NCBI RefSeq assembly: GCF_005491205.1 | Contig: NZ_CP028035.1 | Coordinates: 3,224,001 to 3,288,000 of the forward strand | Reading direction: 5' to 3' | Length of the DNA stretch: 64,000 nucleotides | DNA from: Nissabacter sp. SGAir0207 | Lineage (GTDB): Bacteria; Pseudomonadota; Gammaproteobacteria; Enterobacterales; Enterobacteriaceae | Shown: positions 21,615 through 31,644 of the stretch, piece after piece | Layout: every line of letters begins with the position of its first letter | Numbering within the stretch: the stretch's first letter is position 1 | The notes under the pieces: generated by a model | Told to the model about the DNA's origin: nothing | Seen by the model: the letters and a program-made list of their open reading frames with translations, nothing else | Database searches by the model: none | Made by a program: the position numbers and the translations under genes

Positions 21615-22274
21615 ATGAAAACAGAGACACCTCACGCAACAGAGCGGGTCGGCATCACCGGCTACCTCGCCTTCTTTATCACCATCCTGCTCTTCTCCGG
21701 CCTCTTCTCCAGCAGCAGCGGCTGGTGGCGGGTGCTGGACTTCACCGTGCTGAATGGCGCGTTCGGCACGCTCAATGCGCCGGGCGATACCGTCACCTCC
21801 TTCCGCGGCAGCGGCGGCAGCGGCGCGAAAGATGGCTTCCTGTTCGCCCTCGAGCTAGCGCCCTCAGTGATCCTCTCGCTGGGCCTGATCGCCATCACCG
21901 AGGGGCTGGGTGGCCTGCGCGCCGCGCAGCAACTGATGACGCCCGTCCTGCGCCCGCTGCTCGGCGTGCCGGGTATCTGCTCGCTGGCGTTGATCGCCAA
22001 CTTACAGAACACCGACGCCGCCGCCGGCATGACCAAGGAGCTGGCGGAGTCGAAGGTGATCACCGAACAGGAGCGGGCAATCTTCGCCACTTACCAGACC
22101 AGCGGCAGCGCCATCATCACCAACTACTTCTCCTCGGCGGCGGCGCTGTTCAGCGTCATCACCGTGCCGGTGATCACCCCGCTGGCGGTGATTCTGCTGT
22201 TCAAATTCATTGGCGCGAATCTGTTACGCGTCTGGATCTTCGCGCTGGAAAGCCGCCGGGCACAGGAGCAATAA
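21615..22274 (+). CDS. yjiH: YjiH-like Gate-domain membrane protein
   Basis: 219-residue membrane protein with the nucleoside-recognition/Gate fold, of unknown substrate. Hydrophobic helices alternate with a conserved LIANLQNTDAAAGMTKEL segment near 134-151 and TYQTSGSAIITNYFSSAA near 162-179. The order yjiH-yjiG-iadA is the same as in E. coli, where the two membrane proteins probably form one transporter feeding isoaspartyl peptides or their products; that role is inferred from context only. One base separates its stop from the yjiG start codon. Confidence 0.85.
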   Translation: MKTETPHATERVGITGYLAFFITILLFSGLFSSSSGWWRVLDFTVLNGAFGTLNAPGDTVTSFRGSGGSGAKDGFLFALELAPSVILSLGLIAITEGLGGLRAAQQLMTPVLRPLLGVPGICSLALIANLQNTDAAAGMTKELAESKVITEQERAIFATYQTSGSAIITNYFSSAAALFSVITVPVITPLAVILLFKFIGANLLRVWIFALESRRAQEQ

Positions 22275-22275
22275 G

Positions 22276-22734
22276 ATGGTGACGCAACGCAAAAATGTGA
22301 TGGAGATGTTTATCGACGGCGCGCGGCGCGGCTTTACCATCGCCACCACCAACCTGCTGCCGAACGTGGTGATGGCGTTCGTCATCATTCAGGCACTGAA
22401 GGTGACCGGCCTGCTGGAGTGGGTCGGCCGGATTTGCCAGCCGGTAATGGCGCTGTGGGGGCTGCCGGGCGAGGCGGCGACGGTGCTGCTGGCGGCGCTG
22501 ATGAGCATGGGCGGCGCGGTCGGCGTCTGTGCCAGCTTGGTGCTGGAGGGGGCGCTCAACGGCCACCACGCCACCGTGCTGCTGCCCGCCATCTACCTGA
22601 TGGGCAACCCGGTACAGAACGTCGGCCGCTGCCTCGGCACCGCTGGGGTGCACCCGCGCTACTACCCGCTGATTCTGGCGGTCTGTGTGATCAACGCCCT
22701 GCTCTCCATCTGGGTGATGCAGGCTCTGGTGTAA
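22276..22734 (+). CDS. yjiG: YjiG-like Gate-domain membrane protein
   Basis: 152-residue partner of YjiH (E. coli YjiG 153). Contains the Gate-type motif AALMSMGGAVGVCASLVLEG and LLPAIYLMGNPVQNVGR. Translation likely starts at ATG 22276, directly after the yjiH stop (TAAGATG). Together YjiH and YjiG look like the two halves of a spore-maturation SpmA/SpmB-like pair, and iadA begins 10 bases later. Confidence 0.85.
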   Translation: MVTQRKNVMEMFIDGARRGFTIATTNLLPNVVMAFVIIQALKVTGLLEWVGRICQPVMALWGLPGEAATVLLAALMSMGGAVGVCASLVLEGALNGHHATVLLPAIYLMGNPVQNVGRCLGTAGVHPRYYPLILAVCVINALLSIWVMQALV

Positions 22735-22744
22735 GGAGATAAAA

Positions 22745-23914
22745 ATGATGGATCTCTCAATGGTTGGCGGCGTGTTGCTGCGCGGTGCCAATGTCTATAC
22801 CCCGCAGGCGCTCGGACGGCAGGATCTGCTGGTGATCGCCGGCAAAATTGTGGCCCTCGCCCCGCACATCGCGCCGGAGTCACTGCCCGGCTGTGAGGTG
22901 GTGGATCTGGCGGGCCACTGCCTCTGTCCCGGCCTGATTGACCAGCACGTCCACCTGATTGGCGGCGGCGGCGAGGCTGGCCCGCACACCCGCACGCCGG
23001 AGGTGCGGCTGTCGCGGCTGGTGGAGGCAGGCATCACCAGCGTGGTGGGGCTGCTGGGCACCGACAGCGTGACGCGCCACCCGGAGTCGCTGCTGGCCAA
23101 GGTGCGGGCGCTGGAGAGCGAGGGGATCAGCGCCTGGATGCTGACCGGGGCCTACGGCATTCCCTCGCCCACCATTACCGGCAGCGTCGAGCGCGACGTG
23201 GCGCTGATTGACAAGGTGATCGGCGTGAAGTGCGCCATCTCCGACCACCGCTCCGCGGCCCCGGCCCCGGCGGCGCTGGCCAATCTGGCGGCGCAGGCGC
23301 GGGTCGGTGGCCTGCTGGGCGGCAAGGCGGGCGTCAGCGTCTTCCACCTCGGCAACAGCCCGCGCCTGCTGGCCCCGCTCGAGGCAATCCTGCGCGACAG
23401 CGACGTGCCGATCGGCAAGCTGCTGCCGACCCACGTCAACCGCAGCACCACGCTGTTCACCGCCGCGCTGGAGTTCGCGCGCGCGGGCGGCCACATCGAC
23501 CTGACCAGCGGCATTGAGACCCCGTTCAGCGCCGCCGAAGGGGTGGCGCGGGCGGTGGCGGCCAATGTGCCGCTGGCGCGCCTGAGCATCAGCTCCGATG
23601 GCAACGGCAGCCAGCCGGTATTTGACGAGCAGGGCAACCTACAGGGCATCGGCGTGGCCGGGTTCACCTCCCTGCCGCAGGCGCTGCGCGAACTGGTGCA
23701 GTGCCACGGCTTCACGCTCGCGGAGGCGCTCTGCCCCTTCACCTGCAATGTGGCGGCCTTCTTGGGGCTAAGCATGAAAGGGGAACTGCTGCCGGGGCGT
23801 GACGCTGACCTGCTGGTGCTGACGCCGGATCTGGCGATCGATCAGGTGTGGGCGAAGGGGAAACGGCTGGTGGAGAACGGCAAGGCGTGCGTGAAAGGGA
23901 CGTTTGAGGAGTAA
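22745..23914 (+). CDS. iadA: Isoaspartyl dipeptidase
   Basis: Dizinc amidohydrolase that cleaves beta-aspartyl dipeptides arising from damaged proteins. 389 residues (E. coli 390). The metal centre is complete at the E. coli numbering: H68 and H70 in DQHVHL, the carboxylated-type K162 in IGVKCAISDH, H201 in VFHLGN, H230 in PTHVNRS, and catalytic D285 in SSDGNGS. The ATG at 22745 is preceded by AAGGAG; a second ATG directly follows. Third gene of the yjiHG-iadA unit. Confidence 0.95.
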   Translation: MMDLSMVGGVLLRGANVYTPQALGRQDLLVIAGKIVALAPHIAPESLPGCEVVDLAGHCLCPGLIDQHVHLIGGGGEAGPHTRTPEVRLSRLVEAGITSVVGLLGTDSVTRHPESLLAKVRALESEGISAWMLTGAYGIPSPTITGSVERDVALIDKVIGVKCAISDHRSAAPAPAALANLAAQARVGGLLGGKAGVSVFHLGNSPRLLAPLEAILRDSDVPIGKLLPTHVNRSTTLFTAALEFARAGGHIDLTSGIETPFSAAEGVARAVAANVPLARLSISSDGNGSQPVFDEQGNLQGIGVAGFTSLPQALRELVQCHGFTLAEALCPFTCNVAAFLGLSMKGELLPGRDADLLVLTPDLAIDQVWAKGKRLVENGKACVKGTFEE

Positions 23915-23943
23915 AGAAAAAGGTGGCCGCGGGCGCGGCCACC
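23914..23943 (-). terminator. Terminator after kefC (minus strand)
   Basis: Perfect 9-bp stem GGTGGCCGC / GCGGCCACC with a 4-base loop; on the minus strand it is followed by TTTTTCTTT. On the plus strand no T run follows, so it mainly serves kefC, not iadA. Confidence 0.85.
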
Positions 23944-23954
23944 GGTGCGCCGCA

Positions 23955-25805
23955 TCAGGCTTGGTGCGGCGTCTCCTCCTGCGGGATCTCGCCCTCTTCC
24001 GAGCGCCCCTGCCAGCCAGTCTGCTGCGCCCGCGCCAGGCGGGTATGATCCATCGCCATCGCTTCGGTCAGCATGGTTTTGGCGCGCTGCATGGTGGCGA
24101 TGCGGAACTCAGTATCCTCGTAGTTCGGCAGCGTCTCCTCCAGCATCTTCAGGTTGTAGTCGCGGAAGATGTCCGCTTTCTCCCGCGCCTCATAGGCACC
24201 GATGCCGATCGCCTCCAGCGCGCGGCGGGCCGTGCGTAGCGAGCCTTCAAACATCTCACGCTCCGGCGACTCCACGCCACGCAGCCGCAGCTGGTAGTAG
24301 TGGTCAACGTCACGCGCGCGGGCGATGATCTTCAGGTGCGGGAAGTGCTCACGCGCCAGGTCGGTCAGTTGCAGGTTGGCGTCCACGTCATCCAGCGCGT
24401 TGACCAACACTTTGGCCTGCGCCGCGCCCGCGGACTCCAGCAACTCCACGCGCGTGACATCGCCATAGAACACCTTGGTGCCAAATTTGCGCAGCGTCTC
24501 CACGTGATCCGGGTCGTTGTCCAGAACCACCGCGTTGATGCCGTTCGACAGCAGCAGACGGCCGGTGATCTGGCCAAAGCGGCCGAAGCCCGCGACGATC
24601 ACGCTGGCGTGCTCATCAATGGTGTCATCTGGGCGTGAATTGGCGGGTGCCGCCTTCTCGAAGCGCTTGGACAGCACCAGCAGCAGCGGTGTCACCGCCA
24701 TTGACAGCGCCACCGCCAGCGTCAGCGCCTTCGACCACTCGACCGGCAGCACGCCAGCGTTCTGGGCAGTGCTGAACACCACAAAGGCGAACTCACTGCC
24801 CTGCCCGAGCAGGATGGCGAACAGCCCACGCTGGGCGCGTGGCACGTGCAGCATTGGGGCCAGCAGCCACAGCAGCGCCCCCTTCAGCAGCATAAAGCCG
24901 CCCAGCAGGGTGAGGATCAGCAACGGGTTGTTCACCAGCGTACCGAAGTCGATCGACATGCCGACGCCAATGAAGAACAGCCCCAGCAGCAGCCCCTTGA
25001 AGGGTTGGATATCGCTCTCCAGCGCGTGGCGGTACTCGGAACTGGCGAGCAGCACGCCAGCGAGGAACGCGCCCATCGCCATCGACAGCCCGGCCATCTC
25101 CAGCAGCACGCCAAAGCCGAACACCAAAAACAGTGCCACGGCGCTGAACACCTCACGCATCCCGGACTTGGCAACAAAGCGCAGCAGCGGGCGGGTGACG
25201 TAGCGGCCAAGCAGCACCACCAGCGCCAACGCCAGCACCATTTTGCCAGCGGAGAGCGCAAAGGTACTGAGGGTGGTGCCGCCGCCGGTGCTCGCCAGCA
25301 GCGGGATCATCGCCACCAGCGGAATGGCGGCGATGTCCTGGAACAGCAGCGCGGCAAAGGCGCTGTTGCCCACCGGCGTCGAGGTCAGGTTACGTTCGCT
25401 CATCGCCTGCATGGCGATGGCGGTGGAGGAGAGCGACAGCGTCAGGCCAATCAGCGCCGCCACCTGCCAACTCAGGCCGAGCACGTAGCAGAAGGCGCTG
25501 AGCAGCACCCCACAGCCAGCCATCTGCAAGCCGCCGCCGCCGAACACCGCGGCGCGCAGGTTCCACAGCCGTTTCGGATCCAGCTCCAAACCGATGATAA
25601 ACAGCATCAGCACCACGCCGATTTCGGCGAAGGTCAAAATCGATTCGGCATCGGCCACCAGCCGTAGCCCCCACGGCCCAATCAAACAGCCAGCGATCAG
25701 GTAGCCGAGCACCGAGCCGAGGCCAAAGCGCACGGCAATCGGCACGATCAGCGCCGCAGAGCCGAGGTAGATCAGCCCCTCAATCATCATCGCGTGGTTA
25801 TCCAT
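23955..25805 (-). CDS. kefC: KefC, glutathione-gated K+/H+ antiporter
   Basis: Inner-membrane potassium efflux system that opens on glutathione adducts and protects against electrophiles. 616 residues (E. coli 620): N-terminal CPA2 exchanger domain of about a dozen helices with [13 protein letters not shown] and [13 protein letters not shown], then an RCK/TrkA-N domain with [20 protein letters not shown] near 400-420 and the [14 protein letters not shown] nucleotide loop. The ATG at 25805 overlaps the end of kefF by 8 bases, as in E. coli kefFC. Confidence 0.95.
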   Translation of the reverse strand: MDNHAMMIEGLIYLGSAALIVPIAVRFGLGSVLGYLIAGCLIGPWGLRLVADAESILTFAEIGVVLMLFIIGLELDPKRLWNLRAAVFGGGGLQMAGCGVLLSAFCYVLGLSWQVAALIGLTLSLSSTAIAMQAMSERNLTSTPVGNSAFAALLFQDIAAIPLVAMIPLLASTGGGTTLSTFALSAGKMVLALALVVLLGRYVTRPLLRFVAKSGMREVFSAVALFLVFGFGVLLEMAGLSMAMGAFLAGVLLASSEYRHALESDIQPFKGLLLGLFFIGVGMSIDFGTLVNNPLLILTLLGGFMLLKGALLWLLAPMLHVPRAQRGLFAILLGQGSEFAFVVFSTAQNAGVLPVEWSKALTLAVALSMAVTPLLLVLSKRFEKAAPANSRPDDTIDEHASVIVAGFGRFGQITGRLLLSNGINAVVLDNDPDHVETLRKFGTKVFYGDVTRVELLESAGAAQAKVLVNALDDVDANLQLTDLAREHFPHLKIIARARDVDHYYQLRLRGVESPEREMFEGSLRTARRALEAIGIGAYEAREKADIFRDYNLKMLEETLPNYEDTEFRIATMQRAKTMLTEAMAMDHTRLARAQQTGWQGRSEEGEIPQEETPHQA

Positions 25806-26355
25806 GCTCACCTCCGTTCGCCGCGGCCTCAAGGGTGGCGGCCAGATAGCCCGCCAGTTGTGCCCGGTAGCGTGCCGCTGCCGCCTCCAGGGTCGCCGCA
25901 TCACAGCTAAAGGTGCCATGCAGCACGAACGGCGGCTGCCACGCCATGCCGCAGTAGAGGGCGGTCGCCTGCAACGGCTGCGCCAGCGCGTCAAAGTGCG
26001 GGAAGTCGCCCAGCTTGAAGTGCGGCTGGTCGCCGCCGGTGGTCACGGCCCACAGCGCCTGTTTGCCATGCAGGGCGTCGCCCCCCTGCCCGTAGGCCCA
26101 GCCATGCTCCAGCACTTTGTCAAACCAGAGCTTGAGCAGCGGCGGCATGCTATACCACTGCATCGGGTGTTGCCACACCACCAGCGAGGCACGGCTCAGC
26201 GCCTGCTGCTCGGCACGGACATTGATGGTGAAGTCGGGGTAGAGATCGTAGAGCGATCTCACCTCCACGCCATCCAGCTCACCGGCCGCCTGGATCATCC
26301 GTTTGTTGGCGTGGGAGTGGTGGGGATAGGGGTGGGCGTAAATAATCAGGATCAT
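25798..26355 (-). CDS. kefF: KefF, ancillary FMN oxidoreductase of KefC
   Basis: Flavodoxin-fold quinone oxidoreductase required for full KefC activity. 185 residues (E. coli 176); starts [17 protein letters not shown], with the FMN-binding [19 protein letters not shown] near 62-80 and [10 protein letters not shown] near 105. In E. coli kefFC sits directly beside folA; here the exporter and yjiHG-iadA lie between. Confidence 0.94.
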   Translation of the reverse strand: MILIIYAHPYPHHSHANKRMIQAAGELDGVEVRSLYDLYPDFTINVRAEQQALSRASLVVWQHPMQWYSMPPLLKLWFDKVLEHGWAYGQGGDALHGKQALWAVTTGGDQPHFKLGDFPHFDALAQPLQATALYCGMAWQPPFVLHGTFSCDAATLEAAAARYRAQLAGYLAATLEAAANGGEHG

Positions 26356-26512
26356 CAGGATCTCGCTACAACGTGTGTCGCGTCAGGCAGGGCCATCCAC
26401 ACGCCCGGCCCTGACGCTGCCGCCAATGGAAACCGCGCATTCTACGGCCTTCACGTCACAGGAGAAATGGGAAAAGAGCGAAACAGGGGGAAAGAGGCCG
26501 CCCCGGCGCGGA

Positions 26513-26992
26513 TCACCCCGTCATCAGCAGGCGGCTGAGCTGCTGGCGGGTCTGCGTTAGCGTGTCGCGGCTGCGCGGCGCGACCCACACCGTGCTGCTG
26601 CCGGCCACCACCCCCAGCACGCCGGGCAGGGCGTGGTGATCGATCAACCGCCCCACCGCCCGGCCATAGCCCGTCACGGTCTGGATCAGGATGAACTCCT
26701 GATTGGCCTCGATGCCCAGCACCATCTCGGCCAGCGGGCAGGCGGCGTGCGGCTCCGCCTGAGCCGGTGCGGTAAGGATGTAGGTGCGCTCGCCCTTGGC
26801 GTTGCGCGCCTTGGTGACGCCCAGCAGGCCGAGCAGCCGCGACACCGTGGACTGGCTGATGTGCCGGTAGCCGTGCTGTTTCAGGGCGCGGCGGAGCGCC
26901 TCCTGCGAGCGGAAGGCGTTGCCGGTGATCAACTGCCGGCAGAGCGCCAGCTGTTTTTGCTCTTTGTCGAGCGTGTCAGATCGCTTTGTCAT
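26513..26992 (-). CDS. ArgR-family regulator of the arginine deiminase cluster
   Basis: 159-residue homologue of the arginine repressor. The N-terminal winged helix has ISQSTVSRLLGLLGVTKARNAKG (compare NQSKVSR in E. coli ArgR, about residues 42-60). In the C-terminal hexamerisation domain the segment LPGVLGVVAGSSTVWVAP replaces the GILGTIAGDDTIF of E. coli ArgR, so the Asp pair (D128/D129 in E. coli) that contacts L-arginine is Ser-Ser. It is the last gene of the arc operon, 35 bases after the transporter gene. It is not the housekeeping argR by position (that is near mdh). It probably controls the deiminase operon. Confidence 0.85.
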   Translation of the reverse strand: MTKRSDTLDKEQKQLALCRQLITGNAFRSQEALRRALKQHGYRHISQSTVSRLLGLLGVTKARNAKGERTYILTAPAQAEPHAACPLAEMVLGIEANQEFILIQTVTGYGRAVGRLIDHHALPGVLGVVAGSSTVWVAPRSRDTLTQTRQQLSRLLMTG

Positions 26993-27027
26993 GGCCTGTG
27001 TCCGTGCAGGGAGGGTGCCACCCGGCG

Positions 27028-28431
27028 TCAGAACAGCGCGCCGACGCTCAGGATCAGGGTGATCATCACAAATAAAATGCCCAGCAGCGGCGCGATCCAG
27101 CGCAGCCAGCGCGCATAGGGGATGCGGGCGATCGCCAGCCCGCCCATCACCACCGCCGAGGTGGGGGTGATCAGGTTGACCAGCCCGGAGGCCGACTGGT
27201 AGGCGGTGACCACCAGATCGCGCGGCACCTGCGCAAAGTCCGCCAGCGGGGCCATGATCGGCATGGTCAGCACCGCCAGCCCCGATGAGGAGGGCACCAG
27301 GAAGGAGAGCAGCCCCTCCAGCCAGAAGGTGGTGTTGATGAACACCACGCTCGACAGCCCGGTCACCAGCCCCTCGGCATAGTTCAGGATGGTGTGGGTG
27401 ATCATGCCGTTGTCCATCACCACCACAATGCCGCGTGCGATGCCGATGATCAGCGCCACGCCCAGCAGATCGCGCGCGCCGTTGATAAAGGCGCGGGTCA
27501 ACGCCTCCTCCCCCATGCGCGCCAGCAGCCCGGCAAAGATCGAGGCCGCCAAAAACAGCGCCGAGATCTCCGCCATCCACCAGCCGCGCACCGCCACGCC
27601 GTAGATCATCACGGCAAAGACGATGGCGAACAGCGTCAGCACCATTTTGCGTACCGGCGTGAAGGCCAGCGTCCCCTCTGGCCGCTGGCTGAGGAAGTGG
27701 GCGCGGTTCTCCTCCCACTTGTCCGCCAGCAGCGAATTGGCGGGATCGCGCCGCACCCGTTGGGCATAGCGCATCACGTAGAGCACGCACGCTGCCCAGC
27801 CCGCCAGCAGCACCAGCAGGCGCAGGCCGATGCCGGTGGTGAACGGCACCCCGGCAGCGTTGGCGGCGATCACCGTGGCGAAGGGGTTGATGGTGGAGCC
27901 GAGCGTGCCGATCCCCGCGCCGAGCAGCACGGTGGCGGCGGCGACCACTGGGTCAAAGCCTGCGGCGATCATCACCGGCACCAGCAGGGTGTAGAACGGC
28001 AGTGACTCCTCCGCCATGCCGTAGATGGTGCCGCCCGCCGCGAACAGCCCCATCAGGATCGGGATCATCCAGACCTCCTTGCCGTGCAGCAGCGCCATCG
28101 CGCGCGCGATGCCCGCGTCGATCGCGCCGGTCTCACCGACGATCCCCAAAAAGCCGCCGATGATCAGGATAAACAGCGAGACGTCGATCGCCCGCGCCTC
28201 GTTGGTTTTGTGGTCGTAGAGGCCGTCGATGGGCGCCAACAGCACGTCCACCACGCCCTGCGGTTGCGCCTCTGCTGGCTGGTAGGTGCCAGCGACCGGC
28301 ACCTCCTTGCCCAGATCGGCGTTCATCGCCATCCGGTACTGCCCGGCGGGCACCACCCAGGTCAGCGCGGCGATCAAGGCAATCAGCGCAAACAGGATGG
28401 TGTAGGCGGAAGGAAAGGTGAATTTTTTCAT
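27028..28431 (-). CDS. YfcC/ArcD-like transporter of the arginine deiminase operon
   Basis: 467-residue polytopic inner-membrane protein of the YfcC branch of the DcuC/ion-transporter superfamily. About 12 helices; conserved features include the AGGTIYGMAEESLPFYTLLV stretch (about 130-149), GIGTLGSTINPFATVIA, and a matching C-terminal repeat with VPSSSGLAVLTMPIMAPL and QSASGLVNLITPTSAVV. Placed between arcB and the ArgR-like gene, its likely job is arginine uptake in exchange for ornithine (or citrulline). YfcC-type ArcD proteins are known from Gram-positive deiminase clusters; the classical Pseudomonas ArcD is an APC-type protein. The function is inferred from the operon. Confidence 0.75.
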   Translation of the reverse strand: MKKFTFPSAYTILFALIALIAALTWVVPAGQYRMAMNADLGKEVPVAGTYQPAEAQPQGVVDVLLAPIDGLYDHKTNEARAIDVSLFILIIGGFLGIVGETGAIDAGIARAMALLHGKEVWMIPILMGLFAAGGTIYGMAEESLPFYTLLVPVMIAAGFDPVVAAATVLLGAGIGTLGSTINPFATVIAANAAGVPFTTGIGLRLLVLLAGWAACVLYVMRYAQRVRRDPANSLLADKWEENRAHFLSQRPEGTLAFTPVRKMVLTLFAIVFAVMIYGVAVRGWWMAEISALFLAASIFAGLLARMGEEALTRAFINGARDLLGVALIIGIARGIVVVMDNGMITHTILNYAEGLVTGLSSVVFINTTFWLEGLLSFLVPSSSGLAVLTMPIMAPLADFAQVPRDLVVTAYQSASGLVNLITPTSAVVMGGLAIARIPYARWLRWIAPLLGILFVMITLILSVGALF

Positions 28432-28479
28432 GGGATGCCCTCTCGTCAGGCCAGCGTGCCGTGCACGCTGGCCAGTTGC

Positions 28480-29478
28480 TCAGCCCGCCAGCGTGGCGAC
28501 CATGACCGCCTTGATGGTGTGCATACGGTTCTCCGCCTCATCGAACACGATGGCGTGGTCAGACTCGAACACCTCCTCGGTCACCTCCAGCCCCGCCAGC
28601 CCGTGGGCCAGTTCGATCTCGCGCCCCAGCCGGGTGTCGGCGTTGTGCAGCGCTGGCAGGCAGTGCATGAACTTCACCGCCGGGTTGCCGGTGGCCGCCA
28701 GTAGGGCAGCGTTCACCTGGTAGGGTTTCATCAGGCTGATGCGCTCCGCCCAGGCGGATTGCGGCTCGCCCATTGACACCCAGACATCGGTGTAGAGGAA
28801 ATCGACGCCCGCCACCCCCTCCTCCACCTGTTCGGTCAGGAGGATGCGCGCGCCGGTGCGGGCGGCGATCTCGCGGCACTGCGCCACCAGCCCGGCGTCG
28901 GGCCAGAACGCCGCCGGAGCCACCAGCCGGATCTCCATGCCCATCTTGGCCGCCCCCACCAGCAGCGAGTTGCCCATGTTGTTGCGGGCATCCCCGAGAT
29001 AGGCGAACGCCACTTGATTCAACGGCTTGTGCGGGCAGTGCTCCTGCATGGTCATCAGGTCAGCGAGGATCTGCGTCGGGTGGAACTCGTCGGTCAGGCC
29101 GTTCCAGACCGGCACGCCCGCGTAGGCGGCCAGCTCCTCCACCACCGCCTGCCCAAAGCCGCGGTACTCAATGGCGTCATACATGCGGCCCAGCACGCGG
29201 GCGGTGTCCTTCATCGACTCCTTGTGGCCAATCTGCGATCCGCTGGGGCCGAGGTAGGTCACACTCGCGCCCTGATCAAAGGCCGCGACCTCAAAGGCGC
29301 AACGGGTGCGGGTGGAGGCTTTCTCAAAGATCAGGGCGATGTTTTTCCCGCTCAGCCGTGGCCATTCGGTGCCCTGCTGTTTCTCCTGCTTGAGCTGGAT
29401 CGCCAGCGCGATCAGGCTGGCGATCTCCTCTGGGGTAAAGTCCAGCAGCTTCAGGAAGTGGCGATGTGTCAGGTTCAT
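28480..29478 (-). CDS. arcB: Ornithine carbamoyltransferase, catabolic (ArcB)
   Basis: Phosphorolyses citrulline to ornithine and carbamoyl phosphate in the arginine deiminase pathway. 332 residues with the carbamoyl-phosphate site STRTRCAFE (about residues 54-62), the HPTQ motif in [12 protein letters not shown], the ornithine-binding DVWVSMG and the catalytic FMHCLPAL (Cys near 272). The same fold is used by anabolic ArgF; the assignment as catabolic rests on its position between arcC and the transporter gene. Confidence 0.92.
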   Translation of the reverse strand: MNLTHRHFLKLLDFTPEEIASLIALAIQLKQEKQQGTEWPRLSGKNIALIFEKASTRTRCAFEVAAFDQGASVTYLGPSGSQIGHKESMKDTARVLGRMYDAIEYRGFGQAVVEELAAYAGVPVWNGLTDEFHPTQILADLMTMQEHCPHKPLNQVAFAYLGDARNNMGNSLLVGAAKMGMEIRLVAPAAFWPDAGLVAQCREIAARTGARILLTEQVEEGVAGVDFLYTDVWVSMGEPQSAWAERISLMKPYQVNAALLAATGNPAVKFMHCLPALHNADTRLGREIELAHGLAGLEVTEEVFESDHAIVFDEAENRMHTIKAVMVATLAG

Positions 29479-29504
29479 GATCTCTCCTTAATGCGTAGTG
29501 GCCG

Positions 29505-30413
29505 TCAGCCGTGGATCCGTGTGCCGTGCTGGCCGGTGAGAATGGTGCTGCCATGCTGGAGTGGGCCAATGCCCGCCACCCCGTTCGATCGGGTGGCGAA
29601 GCGGCAGGCGGCCTCCACCTTTGGCCCCATGGATCCGGCGTCAAACGTCAGGCCAGCCAGATCGGCAGGCGTGACATCCGCCAGCGCCCGCTGGGCGGGC
29701 GTGCCCCAGTCGAGGCAGACCGCCTCGGCATCGGTCAGGATCAGCAGCGCATCCGCGCCGATCTCCTCCGCCAGCAGCGCGGCGCAGAGATCTTTGTCGA
29801 TCACCGCCTCCACCCCGCGTAAGCCCTGCCCCTCGCGCACCACCGGCGCGCCGCCGCCGCCACAGCAGATAACCAGATGCTGTTGCGCCAGCAGCGCCTG
29901 AATGGCCGCCAGCTCAACAATCCGCTGTGGGCGTGGCGAGGGCACCACGCGGCGGAAGTGGTCGCCGTCCGCGTGCATCACCCACCCTTTTACATGGCGG
30001 AGTGCGTCGGCCTCGGGCGCGCCATAGAGCGGCCCGATATATTTGGTCGGCGCGTGGAAGGCGGGATCGTCCGCCGCCACCTCCACCTGCGTCAGCAGCA
30101 CGCTCACCTCCTGCGCGGGCAGGCAGTTCTTCAGCGCCTGTTGCAGCAGGTAGCCAATCATCCCCTGGCTCTCCGCCCCCAGCACATCCAGCGGATAGGG
30201 CGCGACCGCGCGGTAGGCGCTGTTCTGCAACGCCAGCAGCCCCACCTGCGGGCCGTTGCCGTGCACCAGCACCACTCGCCAGTCGGCGGTCAGCGCCGCC
30301 ACCACCGCCGCTGCCTGTGCCACGTTCTGTTGCTGGAGATCGGCCTCCAGCGGCTGGCCGCGCTTGAGCAACGCATTGCCGCCAAGCGCCACCACCAATG
30401 TCGGTGTTGTCAT
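29505..30413 (-). CDS. arcC: Carbamate kinase
   Basis: Transfers phosphate from carbamoyl phosphate to ADP, the ATP-yielding last step of arginine fermentation. 302 residues with VVALGGNALLKRGQP at the N-terminus, VLVHGNGPQVG near 49-59, CCGGGGAPVV near 184-193, AVIDKDLCAALLA and MGPKVEAACRF. It lies 10 bases downstream of arcA and 26 bases upstream of arcB. The order arcA-arcC-arcB differs from the arcA-arcB-arcC order of Pseudomonas (arcDABC). Confidence 0.94.
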   Translation of the reverse strand: MTTPTLVVALGGNALLKRGQPLEADLQQQNVAQAAAVVAALTADWRVVLVHGNGPQVGLLALQNSAYRAVAPYPLDVLGAESQGMIGYLLQQALKNCLPAQEVSVLLTQVEVAADDPAFHAPTKYIGPLYGAPEADALRHVKGWVMHADGDHFRRVVPSPRPQRIVELAAIQALLAQQHLVICCGGGGAPVVREGQGLRGVEAVIDKDLCAALLAEEIGADALLILTDAEAVCLDWGTPAQRALADVTPADLAGLTFDAGSMGPKVEAACRFATRSNGVAGIGPLQHGSTILTGQHGTRIHG

Positions 30414-30423
30414 GGGTCTCTCC

Positions 30424-31644
30424 TTAAATGGCGTCGCGTTCCAGCGGGCAGCTCATGCAGCGTGCGCCACCGCGCCCGCGCCCCAGCTCATCGCCCGGAA
30501 TCGGCAGCACCGTGATGCCGGCCTTGTCATACTGCTCGTTGGTCCAGGTGTTGCGCGCATAGCCCACCACCACGCCGGGGCGCAGCGCCAGCACGTTGTT
30601 GGCGTCGTTCCACTGCTCCCGCTCCGCCTCGAAGCTGTCACCACCGGTGGCCACCAGCCGGATTCTGTCCAGCCCCAGCGCCTGCCCAATGGCGTGCAGG
30701 AAGTCCGGCGACTCGCGGTAATGCAGCCCGCCGTGGCCGTCGCCAGTCAGCGTCCAGCACTTGATCTCTTTGCGGATCACCTCCGGGTAGATGGAGAAGG
30801 CATCCAGATCGATGTGGGTCATCACCGTGTCGAGGTGCATACAGGCGCGATGCTTCGGCAGCTCCAGCACGATCACCTGGCTGGCCTGTTGGTGGGCGAA
30901 CAGCGCGCGCGCCAGAAACTCCACCCCCTGCGGCGTGGTGCGCTCCGACAGGCCGATCAAGACCGTGCCGCGCCCCAGCACCAGCACGTCGCCCCCCTCC
31001 AGCGTGGCGTGGTCGTAGTTGAGGTCGTCATCGCCGAAATATTTGGTGAAGCCGCCGTCAGCAAAGAGCGGGTGCCAGCGGTAGATGGCGCGGACGTTAT
31101 GGGTTTCGCGTTGGCGGGCGACCTTCGCCATCGGGTTGATGGAGACGCCCTGATAGATCCAGCAGGAGGTGTCGCGGGTAAAGAGGTGGTTGGGCAGCGG
31201 CTCCATAATGAAGTCCTCCAGCGCGTGGGTGCCCATCACCCATTTGCCAAAGGCGGTGGGGATGTCGCCGTAGGTCAGCCCGCCGGTCATCAGGCGCGCC
31301 AGCTGGCGCTCATCCTGCTCGCCCAGCCAGCCGCGGATCTCGGCGGCAAACGCTGGCCCGAGCCGGAAGTCCGAGACCTGCGAGGCCAGCAGCCAGGCTT
31401 TGGCGGCTGGCACCTGTAGCGTCTCGTAGAGCAGATCGTTGAGCAGCCGCACCTCCACCCCCTCCTGCCGCAGGATGGCGGCGAAGGTGTCATGCTCCTC
31501 GCCCGCCCGCTCCACCGACAGTACATCATCGAACAGCAGTGACTGGCAGTTGGAGGGCGTCAGCCGTTTCAGGCTCAGGCCGGGGCGGTGCAGCATTACC
31601 GTGCGCAGCCGGCCGATTTCTGAGCCAACATAGTGTCTTTCCAT
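30424..31644 (-). CDS. arcA: Arginine deiminase
   Basis: Hydrolyses arginine to citrulline and ammonia, giving ATP and acid resistance by way of the downstream enzymes. 406 residues, with the guanidine-group fold motifs LFTRDTS, the EGGDVL loop, catalytic His in [11 protein letters not shown] and the catalytic Cys in GGARCMSCP (C396 by count). First gene of the minus-strand operon arcA-arcC-arcB-transporter-argR-like. A CRP-like site lies 118 bases upstream. The operon abuts carAB, which makes the same intermediate, carbamoyl phosphate. Confidence 0.95.
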   Translation of the reverse strand: MERHYVGSEIGRLRTVMLHRPGLSLKRLTPSNCQSLLFDDVLSVERAGEEHDTFAAILRQEGVEVRLLNDLLYETLQVPAAKAWLLASQVSDFRLGPAFAAEIRGWLGEQDERQLARLMTGGLTYGDIPTAFGKWVMGTHALEDFIMEPLPNHLFTRDTSCWIYQGVSINPMAKVARQRETHNVRAIYRWHPLFADGGFTKYFGDDDLNYDHATLEGGDVLVLGRGTVLIGLSERTTPQGVEFLARALFAHQQASQVIVLELPKHRACMHLDTVMTHIDLDAFSIYPEVIRKEIKCWTLTGDGHGGLHYRESPDFLHAIGQALGLDRIRLVATGGDSFEAEREQWNDANNVLALRPGVVVGYARNTWTNEQYDKAGITVLPIPGDELGRGRGGARCMSCPLERDAI

